From positions 186,001 through 250,000 of the forward strand of contig CAWALV010000002.1 in the NCBI GenBank assembly GCA_963782965.1: a stretch of DNA of 64,000 nucleotides, in the 5' to 3' direction. The notes beneath the pieces are model-generated. The model had not been told where the DNA came from and ran no database searches. It was given only the letters and a program-made list of their open reading frames with translations. Source of the stretch: CAWALV01 sp963782965. Its GTDB lineage: Bacteria > Actinomycetota > Actinomycetes > Acidothermales > Acidothermaceae. Of the stretch, positions 17,185-24,947 are shown in pieces. The first letter of the stretch is position 1. The number at the start of each line of letters is the position of its first letter. Both the position numbers and the translations under genes were made by a program.

Positions 17185-17967
17185 ATGACAACCGCGTTGA
17201 TCACCGGTGCGAGCTCGGGCATCGGGCAAGGATTCGCCGAGCGGTACGCAGCGCTCGGGCACGACCTGGTGCTCGTCGCGCGCCGCGAGGACCGGCTGCG
17301 CCAGCTCGCCGAGCGCCTGGAGGCGCAGCGCGGAGTCGGCGTCGAGGTGCTCGTTGCCGACCTCGCGTCGGCCGACGGCTGCGCACGGGTGGAGGCGCGA
17401 GTGGCGGACGACGCCCGGCCCATCGACGTCCTCGTCAACAATGCCGGGTTCAGCCTCGGCACCGACCTCGTGCATTCCGACGTCGATGCCGAGGAAGCCA
17501 TGCTCATGGTGATGGCGCGTGCACCGCTGCGGCTCACCAAGGCTGCGCTGCCGGTGATGCTCGCCCGTCGCAGCGGAACGCTCATCATGGTCGCGAGCGT
17601 TGCCGGGATCGTGTCGTACAACAGCTACGGCGCCGTGAAATCGTGGGCTCTACGGTTCAGCGAAGCGCTGGCACTCGCGCTGCAAGGGACCGGAGTACGC
17701 GCCATTGCCCTGTGCCCGGGGATGACGCGCACCGAGTTCCACGACGCGGGCAGTGTCGACGTCCAAGGTGTGCCGCGCAGCTTGTGGCTGAGCGTCGATC
17801 AGGTCGTCGCCGACTGCCTGCGCGACCTCGACCGCGGTCGCATCGTCAGCATCCCGGACTGGAAGTACCGCGTCATCACCGGCGTCGGCCGAGTGCTCCC
17901 CTCGAGCGTGGCCGCCCGAATCGCGCGTAGCCGTGGACGGCGGCGGCGCCCCCCGTCGTCCCGATAA
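17185..17967 (+). CDS. SDR-family NAD(P)-dependent oxidoreductase
   Basis: Classical short-chain dehydrogenase of 260 residues. It shows the cofactor loop TALITGASSGIGQGFAERYA, the NNAG motif in VLVNNAGFSLG, the catalytic Ser in IMVASVAGIVSYNSYGAVKSW with the YxxxK pair (Y and K of YGAVK), and CPGMTRTEFHD. The charged C-terminal tail is basic. The substrate cannot be predicted. It starts at ATG 17185 and pyrE follows 10 bases after its stop on the same strand. Confidence 0.92.
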   Translation: MTTALITGASSGIGQGFAERYAALGHDLVLVARREDRLRQLAERLEAQRGVGVEVLVADLASADGCARVEARVADDARPIDVLVNNAGFSLGTDLVHSDVDAEEAMLMVMARAPLRLTKAALPVMLARRSGTLIMVASVAGIVSYNSYGAVKSWALRFSEALALALQGTGVRAIALCPGMTRTEFHDAGSVDVQGVPRSLWLSVDQVVADCLRDLDRGRIVSIPDWKYRVITGVGRVLPSSVAARIARSRGRRRRPPSSR

Positions 17968-17977
17968 GCTGCGCGCC

Positions 17978-18517
17978 ATGAGCGAGCGGGACGAGTTGCG
18001 CAACGAGATCGTCGGCAAAGCCGTGGTGCACGGCAAGGTCGTCCTGAGTTCGGGACGCGAAGCCGACTACTACGTCGACCTGCGGCGTATCACCCTCGAC
18101 GCAACGGCCGCGCCACTCGTCGGCGCGGTCATGCTCGATCTGACCGCCGACCTCGAGTACGACGCTGTCGGCGGTCTCACGCTGGGCGCAGATCCCGTTG
18201 CCGCCGCGATGCTGCACGTCGCGGCCTCCCGCGGCCGGAAGCTCGACGCATTCGTCGTCCGCAAGGAAGGCAAGGCGCACGGGCTGCAACGGCGGATCGA
18301 AGGTCCGGACGTCGCCGGGCGGCGGGTGCTCGCCGTCGAGGACACCTCGACCACAGGTGGCTCTGCACTGACAGCTGTCGAAGCGTTGCGCGAAGCCGGG
18401 GCCGAGGTCGTCGCCGTCGCCGTCATCGTCGAGCGTGGTGCGGCACCTGCGGTCGCCGCTGCCGGTCTCGAGTACCGCGCGGCGTACTCACTGGCAGACC
18501 TCGGCCTGGCGGGCTGA
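17978..18517 (+). CDS. pyrE: orotate phosphoribosyltransferase
   Basis: Converts orotate and PRPP to orotidine-5'-phosphate in pyrimidine synthesis. The 179-residue product has KVVLSSGREADYYVDLRRIT near the N-terminus. The PRPP-binding motif is VLAVEDTSTTGGSALTAVEA, and the catalytic-loop lysine region is VVRKEGKAHGLQRRIEG. The start is ATG 17978, which matches the family N-terminus. Together with the SDR gene upstream it probably forms a short transcription unit that meets the convergent deacetylase gene. Confidence 0.96.
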   Translation: MSERDELRNEIVGKAVVHGKVVLSSGREADYYVDLRRITLDATAAPLVGAVMLDLTADLEYDAVGGLTLGADPVAAAMLHVAASRGRKLDAFVVRKEGKAHGLQRRIEGPDVAGRRVLAVEDTSTTGGSALTAVEALREAGAEVVAVAVIVERGAAPAVAAAGLEYRAAYSLADLGLAG

Positions 18518-18525
18518 CGCTCGCC

Positions 18526-19731
18526 TCAGTAGGTGACGACGCGCCCGCGCTCGGCCGGTTTCACCTTTGCTGCCAGGGCTTTCGGGACCGTGATGTGTCC
18601 CGGGTTCCCGGCCGAGACGTATCGCTTCTCCGGGTGAGCGTGTAAGTAGTCGAGCCACCAACTCGCGGTGTACTTGATGTTTCCGTTGTGCCACGACGTG
18701 TTTCTGATCCGCGGGATGTGCAGCGGATCGAAGTCGACGGAGAACGGGGACGGCGCCGGGCTTGCGCCCACCATCAGCACGCCGTCGAAGGTGTACCTCG
18801 CTCCGTGCCAGTTGCCGGCACGAGTGAGTGCAGCGTTTTGCGGACTCTCGCCGAACGGCAGAGCCATCGTCACGACACTCGCGCCGGGCACCGCATTTTC
18901 GACGAGTTGCTGAAGTTGCACAAAGTCCTGTTGGACGACGGCGGCATCGAGCTGGCTCAAGTTGTCGTGGTGGAACGTGTGGTTGGCGATTTCGAAGCCC
19001 AGGTCGTGCAGCCGTGCCAGTCCCCGTTGGCGAGCGGCCGGGTCGTACAGCCCGAACGGATTGTTGTTGATGTTGAACGACCCGGCGGGCGGGCAATCCG
19101 GGAACTGCTTGCAGACGTCGAGGAAGATGCCCAGGCCGCTTTGCGGGTCGACGTTGCCTGCGGCATCGACGGCGAACTGGTCGGGGTAGCCGTCGTCGAA
19201 GGTCATCACCGCGGGCGTATAACCGGCCGGCACGGAGAGGTCGCCGCGCGCGAGGTCGACGGTGCGGACCGGACGGTAACCGGCGGCGAACATCTGCTGC
19301 AGCCGAGCGCGGAAATCCTGCGGGCTGGTGTCGAAGTCGCCCGCCACCTGCGGAGTGATCCGATGGAACATCATCACCGGCACCAACCCGACCTCGTTGG
19401 CCTTCACCGAAGCGGGGTCGACCGGTGTGGGCGAGGGCGGCGGACTGGACGCCGGCTGGCTCGACGCGGGTTCGCTGGACGACGGTTCGCTGGACGACGG
19501 TTCGCTGGACGACGTGTTGCCGGACGGCGACTGGCTGGACGCGCCGGCGGACCCATGGCTGAACCCGGGGCTGGACCCGGGGCTCAGCACCGGGGGTCGG
19601 CCGGTCGGTTGCTTGCTCGCCGCGACGGAGCCACTATCGGTGTCGCAACCGGCGACCCATGCGGTCGCGAGCGCGGCCGCGCCGACAAGGAGTGCGCGCC
19701 GGGAGACCCGCCCGCTCACCTCATCCGTCAC
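18526..19731 (-). CDS. polysaccharide deacetylase-family lipoprotein
   Basis: Predicted surface NodB-fold deacetylase acting on a cell-wall or extracellular polysaccharide. The N-terminus has twin arginines followed by a hydrophobic stretch and lipobox (SRRALLVGAAALATAWVAGC), suggesting Tat export and lipidation. A Ser/Pro-rich linker with the repeat SSEP (15-bp DNA repeats near 19475-19515) precedes the enzyme domain. NodB motifs are visible: MTFDDGYPDQF (motif 1 Asp pair) and NHTFHHD (zinc His residues). I prefer GTG 19731 over the upstream ATG 19788 because the latter lies inside an inverted repeat. The domain lacks an obvious strict motif 3, so activity is not certain. Confidence 0.85.
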   Translation of the reverse strand: MTDEVSGRVSRRALLVGAAALATAWVAGCDTDSGSVAASKQPTGRPPVLSPGSSPGFSHGSAGASSQSPSGNTSSSEPSSSEPSSSEPASSQPASSPPPSPTPVDPASVKANEVGLVPVMMFHRITPQVAGDFDTSPQDFRARLQQMFAAGYRPVRTVDLARGDLSVPAGYTPAVMTFDDGYPDQFAVDAAGNVDPQSGLGIFLDVCKQFPDCPPAGSFNINNNPFGLYDPAARQRGLARLHDLGFEIANHTFHHDNLSQLDAAVVQQDFVQLQQLVENAVPGASVVTMALPFGESPQNAALTRAGNWHGARYTFDGVLMVGASPAPSPFSVDFDPLHIPRIRNTSWHNGNIKYTASWWLDYLHAHPEKRYVSAGNPGHITVPKALAAKVKPAERGRVVTY

Positions 19732-19756
19732 GTGCGCCACGTTAGCAACGCGAAGG

Positions 19757-19790
19757 CCATGATCGTTACTAAACGGACAGACGATCATGG
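19757..19790. promoter_or_regulatory. 10-bp inverted repeat upstream of the deacetylase gene
   Basis: CCATGATCGT (19757-19766) and ACGATCATGG (19781-19790) are perfect inverted copies with a 14-base spacer. It lies 26 bases before the chosen GTG and 29 bases after the dedA stop. It may be an operator for the deacetylase gene or the terminator of dedA; no T run follows. Confidence 0.5.
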
Positions 19791-19818
19791 ATCGGGACGG
19801 GCTGCTTGCCTGCTTCGG

Positions 19819-20508
19819 CTACTTCTGCTCGTTCGCAGCGGACTGACCCGCGGCCATCCGCCGACGGGTGCGCCGGATCTCGAACAGCACCGAAATCACG
19901 GACAAGACCACCACTCCGGTGACGACCGGCAGGACGTACCGCTCGATGTGGAGTTTCTCGCCGACGTAGTAGCCGGCGACCAGGATGATCTCCGTCCAGA
20001 CGATGCCGCCGGCGAGGTTCCACCAAAAGAACTTGCGGGCCGGCATCTTCATGATGCCGACCGTGGGGTTGATGAAAGTCCGCAGGATGGGGACGAACCG
20101 GCAGAGGAACACCGCCCAGCCCTCGCCGAACCGCTCGAACAGCGGCTCGATTCGCGCGATCGTGTGCTCGAACGTCGAGCCTGGCTTTGCCAGCACCTGT
20201 CCGCCGCGGACGCCGATCAGGTGGCCGACCTGCGCACCCGCTACCGCGGCGATCGGGCAACCGATCAGCAACGCGACGAACGGCAGGTGCAGCGCGGCGT
20301 CATGCGTCTTCGGCGAGGCGAACGCACCGGCCAATGCGAGCAGGGTGTCGCCGGGAAGGAAGAACCCGATCAGCAGCCCCGTCTCGGCGAACAGGATCGA
20401 GAAGACGCCGGCCAGACCGAAGCTGATGAGCAGCGACCGGGCGTCAAGCGGATTCAGCGCGACCACGTGCGCGGCAGCGTGGACGAGTCGAAGCGGGTGG
20501 GGATGCAC
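19819..20508 (-). CDS. DedA-family membrane protein
   Basis: Polytopic inner-membrane protein of the DedA/SNARE-associated family. Members are linked to lipid (undecaprenyl phosphate) translocation and membrane homeostasis. The family motif region FAETGLLIGFFLPGDTLLALAG is near residues 40-60. The second signature is seen in RFVPILRTFINPTVGIMKM (R-x3-R-x-x-x-P type). Two more hydrophobic helices follow, and a basic tail of about 25 residues closes the protein. The start is GTG 20508; a downstream GTG is possible. It is divergent from fba. Confidence 0.93.
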   Translation of the reverse strand: MHPHPLRLVHAAAHVVALNPLDARSLLISFGLAGVFSILFAETGLLIGFFLPGDTLLALAGAFASPKTHDAALHLPFVALLIGCPIAAVAGAQVGHLIGVRGGQVLAKPGSTFEHTIARIEPLFERFGEGWAVFLCRFVPILRTFINPTVGIMKMPARKFFWWNLAGGIVWTEIILVAGYYVGEKLHIERYVLPVVTGVVVLSVISVLFEIRRTRRRMAAGQSAANEQK

Positions 20509-20653
20509 GCCATGACGCTACCGAAGTGACCTGAAGCACAGGTAACAGGTCGACTCCGCCCGCGATCACGGCGCCAGGTGCGGGATAATCATGGGGTCCG
20601 TCCGGTAAAGCGGCGTCCGCTTGCCCGTCGTCCACCTGCCCTGGAGCCCGAAG

Positions 20654-21676
20654 ATGCCTATCGCCACCCCCGAGATCTACGCCGAGATGATCGACCGGGC
20701 GAAGGCCGGCCGTTTCGCCTACCCGGCGATCAACGTCACGTCGTCCTCGACGATGAACGCCGCGATCCAGGGCTTCGCCGAGGCCGAGAGCGACGGCATC
20801 GTCCAGGTGTCCTGGGGCGGCGCCGAGTTCGCGTCGGGCCAGAAGGTCAAGGACATGGTGACCGGCGCGGTCGCGCTCGCCGAGTTCGCGCACGTCGTTG
20901 CTGCCAAGTACGACGTCAACATCGCCCTGCACACCGACCACTGCCCGCCGCAGAAGCTCGACGGATACATGCGCCCGCTGATCGAGGTCTCGAAGGAGCG
21001 GGTCGCCGCCGGTCGTGAGCCGCTGTTCCAGTCGCACATGTGGGACGGCTCGGCGGTCGAGCTCGAGGAGAACCTGAAGATCGCCCGCGAACTGCTCGCC
21101 GGCTGCGCCGCGGCGCACATCATCATGGAACTCGAGATCGGTGTCGTCGGCGGCGAGGAAGACGGCATTTCCCACGAGATCAACGAGAAGCTGTACACCA
21201 CGCCGGGCGACGCCGTCCGCACCGCCGAGATGCTCGGACTCGGCGAGAACGGCCGCTACATGCTGGCCGCCACGTTCGGCAACGTGCACGGTGTCTACAA
21301 GCCCGGTGGCGTGAAGCTGCGCCCGTCGGTCCTGAAGGCCATTCAGGACGAGGTCGGCGCGAAGTACAGCAAGGACAAGCCGTTCGACCTGGTGTTCCAC
21401 GGTGGCTCGGGCTCGCTGCTCGAGGAGATTCGCGAGACCCTCGACTACGGCGTCGTGAAGATGAACGTCGACACCGACACCCAGTACGCCTACACCCGCC
21501 CGGTCGTCGAGCACATGTTCAAGAACTACGACGGCGTGCTGAAGATCGACGGTGAGGTCGGCAACAAGAAGACCTACGACCCACGCGCGTGGTCGAAGGC
21601 CGCCGAGAACGGCATGGCAGCTCGCGTCGTCCACGCCTGCGAAGACCTCCGTTCCACCGGCACCAAGCTCAAGTAG
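20654..21676 (+). CDS. fba: fructose-bisphosphate aldolase, class II
   Basis: Zinc-dependent glycolytic enzyme that splits fructose-1,6-bisphosphate. The 340-residue product has ALHTDHCPPQKLDGYMRPLI with the catalytic Asp and zinc His. The HIIMELEIGVVGGEEDGISH segment, zinc His in FGNVHGVYKPGGVKLRP and VFHGGSGS complete the active site. ATG 20654 follows GGAG by eight bases and gives the expected N-terminus PIATPEIYAEM. M. tuberculosis fba also lies near purA and the DUF3151 gene. A dispersed repeat begins ten bases after the stop. Confidence 0.98.
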   Translation: MPIATPEIYAEMIDRAKAGRFAYPAINVTSSSTMNAAIQGFAEAESDGIVQVSWGGAEFASGQKVKDMVTGAVALAEFAHVVAAKYDVNIALHTDHCPPQKLDGYMRPLIEVSKERVAAGREPLFQSHMWDGSAVELEENLKIARELLAGCAAAHIIMELEIGVVGGEEDGISHEINEKLYTTPGDAVRTAEMLGLGENGRYMLAATFGNVHGVYKPGGVKLRPSVLKAIQDEVGAKYSKDKPFDLVFHGGSGSLLEEIRETLDYGVVKMNVDTDTQYAYTRPVVEHMFKNYDGVLKIDGEVGNKKTYDPRAWSKAAENGMAARVVHACEDLRSTGTKLK

Positions 21677-21685
21677 CCCCCGCCG

Positions 21686-21771
21686 CTGCGGGTTGATCAC
21701 GTAAACGTGGTCAACACCCCCGAGGACAGGCCTGCAAGCGTGTCCTCGGGGGTGTTGGCCTCATAAGGGCC
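21686..21771 (-). repeat. dispersed two-hairpin intergenic repeat, copy 2
   Basis: Same family as 6612-6698 but in the opposite orientation. It holds TTGATCACG-TAAA-CGTGGTCAA, then CCGAGGACA...TGTCCTCGG, then CCTCATAAGGGCC. It starts ten bases after the fba stop and probably contributes to its 3' end. It forms an inverted pair with copy 3. Confidence 0.9.
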
Positions 21772-21803
21772 TGTGCACAAACGCGTCGTCCGAGATTTGG
21801 GTT

Positions 21804-22835
21804 GTGGACGTCGCGCAGGAGCCGTCGCGCCGCGGTCACGATCTTCGGGTGAACCTCCCACCGCCCCTCGCCGCACAGGCCGCCGCCCAAGGTGGCCCTT
21901 TCACCACCGCCCAAGCGCTGGCCGCCGGCTTCGACGAACGCGAAATCCTGCGCCGACGCAAGACCGGCACGTGGACCCGCCTGCGCCGCGGCGTCTACGT
22001 CGAAACCGCCCTCGTGTCGGACGACGAGGTGCTGCACCACCTCTTGCACTTCCGCGCTGCGCTGCTTTGCCTGCAGGCACCGGTGACGGCGAGCCACATC
22101 ACGAGTGCTGCGCTGCATCGCGTCGCTCTCCTCGATCCCGACTTCTCGCTGGTTCACATCACCCGAGAGGGGTCGGGCTCGGCACGCATTGAGGCCGGGA
22201 TCCAGCACCACGACGCCGCTCTGCCGGCGAGTCAGCTGACGAAAGTCGACGGTCTCGTCACGACCAGTGCGGCGCGAACGGTCCTCGACCTGGCCCGAGA
22301 ACTGCCTTTCGACGCCGGCCTGATCGCAGCCGAGTCTGCACTGAACAAGCGGCTCACCACGAAATCGGAGTTGCGCGAACTCCTCGAGTACTGCCTCGAT
22401 TGGCCCGGCGCACGTACCGCCGGCCGCGTCGTCGCGTTCGCCTCCCCTTACTCCGAGTCGCCCGGTGAGTCGATGGGACGGATCGCTTTCGACGAGCTCG
22501 GCGTCCCGCCGCCGTCCCAGCAAGTGTTGATTTTCGACGCCTGCGGATTTGTTGCCCGCTCCGACTTCTGCTGGGAGGAGCACCGCACGGTGGGCGAGCA
22601 GGACGGGCGGCTGAAGTACGTCGGCGAGAACGCGACGGCCGACGTCCTCTACCGGGAGAAGCTGCGCGAAGACCGTCTTCGGGCCGCGGGCCTGGAAGTG
22701 TTCCGCTTCGGCTGGCAGGAGTCGTACCGGCGGTCGCCGTCGCTGCGGAGCAAGGCGTTCGCCGCGTTCGATCGCGCCGCGAGATCGCCGGCGCCGCGCT
22801 ACCTACGGTTCCAGCGGCAGCCGCCGCCCGAGTAG
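21804..22835 (+). CDS. AbiEi-like / DUF559 protein (orphan)
   Basis: A 343-residue two-part protein. The N-terminal part has a winged-helix-like region (FTTAQALAAGFDEREILRR; WTRLRRGVYVE) of the type seen in AbiEi antitoxins of type IV toxin-antitoxin systems. The C-terminal part resembles DUF559, a Vsr-like PD-(D/E)xK nuclease fold: an Asp in ARSDFCWEE, then GEQDGRLKY in place of the usual ExDxxxK, then EKLREDRLRAAGLEVFRFGW. No AbiEii toxin gene is adjacent. Similar orphans are common in actinobacteria and their function is unknown. The start is GTG 21804 or GTG 21849. The gene lies between inverted copies of a dispersed repeat. Confidence 0.75.
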   Translation: MDVAQEPSRRGHDLRVNLPPPLAAQAAAQGGPFTTAQALAAGFDEREILRRRKTGTWTRLRRGVYVETALVSDDEVLHHLLHFRAALLCLQAPVTASHITSAALHRVALLDPDFSLVHITREGSGSARIEAGIQHHDAALPASQLTKVDGLVTTSAARTVLDLARELPFDAGLIAAESALNKRLTTKSELRELLEYCLDWPGARTAGRVVAFASPYSESPGESMGRIAFDELGVPPPSQQVLIFDACGFVARSDFCWEEHRTVGEQDGRLKYVGENATADVLYREKLREDRLRAAGLEVFRFGWQESYRRSPSLRSKAFAAFDRAARSPAPRYLRFQRQPPPE

Positions 22836-22919
22836 TCGGCGTCACAGCGGTCGGCGCCGGAGTAGTCGGCGCCCCCCGAGGTTCGCGGCAGCGGCCGGGG
22901 GCGCGGCATGATGGCCCCC

Positions 22920-23327
22920 ATGACCAACTTGCTCGGCGAGCCGCCGCCCACGTTGTTGCCCGACCTCCCCGACGCGCGTTCGGCGCTCGAACGCGGCGCC
23001 GACCCGCGCGAGGTCGCGGCGCAACATCCCGCCTACGCGGCCGCCTGGGCGGCATTGGCCGAAAAGGCATTGGCGGACGCCGACCACGTGGCCGCTTACG
23101 CCTACGCGCGCGCCGGCTACCACCGATCGCTCGACCAGCTGCGCCGCGCCGGTTGGAAGGGCCACGGTCCGGTGCCGTGGGAGCACGAACCCAACCGGGG
23201 GTTCCTGCGCAGCCTGCACGCGCTCGGCAAAGCGGCCGAGGCCATCGGCGAGGACGACGAAGCCGCCCGGTGTGCGCAGTTCCTCCGGGATTCCAGCCCC
23301 GCGGCTGAGCAGGCTTTGAGCGGCTAG
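22920..23327 (+). CDS. DUF3151 family protein
   Basis: Small soluble protein of 135 residues resembling M. tuberculosis Rv0360c, also found between fba and purA. It starts TNLLGEPPPTLLP and has Ala-rich helices (YAAAWAALAEKALADADHV) and the conserved block YHRSLDQLRRAGWKGHGPVPW followed by NRGFLRSLHALG; TPR-like packing is possible. Three in-frame ATGs occur at 22908, 22911 and 22920; the last gives the family-like N-terminus. Function is unknown. Confidence 0.85.
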   Translation: MTNLLGEPPPTLLPDLPDARSALERGADPREVAAQHPAYAAAWAALAEKALADADHVAAYAYARAGYHRSLDQLRRAGWKGHGPVPWEHEPNRGFLRSLHALGKAAEAIGEDDEAARCAQFLRDSSPAAEQALSG

Positions 23328-23399
23328 CGCCAACCCGGGTTTCGTCGTCCGGGCCGGGGGCCAACACGCTGGCCGGGGTCGTCGTCCGGACAAATCACC

Positions 23400-23490
23400 G
23401 GGCCCTTATGAGGCTAACCCACCCGAGGACAGGCTTGCAGGCCTGTCCTCGGGGGTGTTGACCACGTTTACGTGATCAACCCGCAGCGGG
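23400..23490 (+). repeat. dispersed two-hairpin intergenic repeat, copy 3
   Basis: Most regular copy: CCGAGGACAGGC and GCCTGTCCTCGG form a perfect 12-bp stem around TTGCAG, where the other copies have a C-C mismatch. It is followed by TTGACCACG-TTTA-CGTGATCAA. It lies in the 316-base gap between DUF3151 and purA; the gap before the repeat (23328-23399) shows nothing else. Confidence 0.9.
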
Positions 23491-23555
23491 GGCGGCCGCT
23501 CGCACAGAACCGCGGGCCGCGCGCCGCCAACTTCCGGGGGCGCGGCCTGATCGGG

Positions 23556-23624
23556 TAGCCTCTCTTCGCAAGAGCCCCGGGTCGCACTTGCGAGGCCGGG
23601 GCTTCGTGCTGCGGAAGGCCGCAG
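23556..23624 (+). promoter_or_regulatory. possible purA promoter and structured leader
   Basis: TAGCCT at 23556-23561 could be a -10 box. Downstream, GCCCCGG/CCGGGGC (23574-23602) and CTGCGG-AAGG-CCGCAG (23609-23624) form two hairpins in the presumed 5' untranslated region, ending 19 bases before the purA ATG. The -35 match is poor and no known riboswitch is recognised. Confidence 0.3.
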
Positions 23625-23643
23625 TGATGAGAAAGGCCGACGG

Positions 23644-24930
23644 ATGCCCGCAATTGTGCTCATCGGCGCCCAGTGGGGGGACGAGGGCAAGGGCAAGGCG
23701 ACCGACCTGCTCGGTGACCGGATCGACTACTGCGTGCGGTTCAACGGCGGCAACAACGCCGGCCACACGATCGTCGTCGGCGGCGAGAAGTACGCGATGC
23801 ACCTGCTGCCGAGCGGCATCCTGACACCCTCTGTCGTGCCGGTGATCGGTAACGGCGTGGTCATCGACCTCGGCGTGCTCTTCGGCGAGATCGACGTGTT
23901 GACCGAACGCGGTGTCGACGCCAGCCGCCTCGTCGTCTCGGCCAATGCGCACGTCATCGCCAGCTATCACCGCACGGTCGACAAGATCGGCGAGCGCTTC
24001 CTGGGCAACGCCAAGATCGGCACGACCGGTCGAGGCATCGGCCCCGCCTACGCCGACAAGACGTCGCGGGTCGGCGTCCGCGTGCAGGACCTCTTCGACG
24101 AGAAGATTCTGCGGCAGAAGGTCGAAGGGGCGCTCGAGCAGAAGAACCACCTGCTGGTGAAGGTCTACAACCGGCGTGCGATCGACCCCGCCGCGGTCGT
24201 CACCGAACTGCTCGAATACGCCAACCGGCTGCAGCCGATGGTGCAAGACACCAGCCTGTTGTTGAACGACGCGCTCGACACCGGCAAGACGGTGCTTCTC
24301 GAAGCGGGCCAGGCGACGCTACTCGACGTCGACCACGGCACGTATCCGTTCGTCACGTCGTCCAACGCCACCGCCGGTGGTGCGTGCACCGGCTCCGGCA
24401 TCGGCCCCACCCGCATCGACCGGGTGCTCGCCGTCGTCAAGGCCTACACGACGCGGGTGGGCAGCGGCCCGTTCCCGACCGAACTCAACGACGCGGACGG
24501 CGAGAAGCTGCGCGACATCGGCGCCGAGTTCGGCGTCACCACCGGCCGGCCACGGCGGTGCGGCTGGTACGACGCCGTCATCGCCCGGTACGCAGCCCGG
24601 GTGAACGGTGTCACCGACTTCGTTCTCACCAAGCTCGACGTGCTTTCGAACTTCGAAAAGATCCCTGTCTGCGTCGGCTACCGGCTGCCCGACGGCAGCA
24701 TCATCGACGAGATGCCGATGACCCAGACCGACTTCCACCACGCCGTGCCTGTCTACGAGGAACTGCCCGGCTGGCGCGACGACATCTCGAAGGCGCGATC
24801 GTTCGAGGATTTGCCGAAGAACGCGCGTCGCTACATCGATGTTCTGCAGCAGATGTCCGGCGCGCCGTTCAGTGTCATCGGCGTCGGCCCCGCGCGTGAC
24901 GAGACGATCCAGCTGCGCGAGCTCACCTGA
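23644..24930 (+). CDS. purA: adenylosuccinate synthetase
   Basis: Joins IMP and aspartate with GTP to form adenylosuccinate, the first committed AMP step. The 428-residue protein begins PAIVLIGAQWGDEGKGKATD, with the GTP-binding P-loop-like GDEGKGK and catalytic Asp. It has GTTGRGIGPAYADK, with the IMP-loop signature, and later TTGRPRRCGWYD. The start is ATG 23644. purD follows after 17 bases on the same strand, so co-transcription is likely; purB and purC lie further along. Confidence 0.98.
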   Translation: MPAIVLIGAQWGDEGKGKATDLLGDRIDYCVRFNGGNNAGHTIVVGGEKYAMHLLPSGILTPSVVPVIGNGVVIDLGVLFGEIDVLTERGVDASRLVVSANAHVIASYHRTVDKIGERFLGNAKIGTTGRGIGPAYADKTSRVGVRVQDLFDEKILRQKVEGALEQKNHLLVKVYNRRAIDPAAVVTELLEYANRLQPMVQDTSLLLNDALDTGKTVLLEAGQATLLDVDHGTYPFVTSSNATAGGACTGSGIGPTRIDRVLAVVKAYTTRVGSGPFPTELNDADGEKLRDIGAEFGVTTGRPRRCGWYDAVIARYAARVNGVTDFVLTKLDVLSNFEKIPVCVGYRLPDGSIIDEMPMTQTDFHHAVPVYEELPGWRDDISKARSFEDLPKNARRYIDVLQQMSGAPFSVIGVGPARDETIQLRELT

Positions 24931-24947
24931 TTGCGGGCGGTAGTCGC

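Noticed and set aside
21686..23490. Insertion sequence or composite transposon
   Set aside because: No transposase gene, no clear target-site duplication and no terminal inverted repeat at the edges of the repeat copies; kept only as a repeat-flanked segment.
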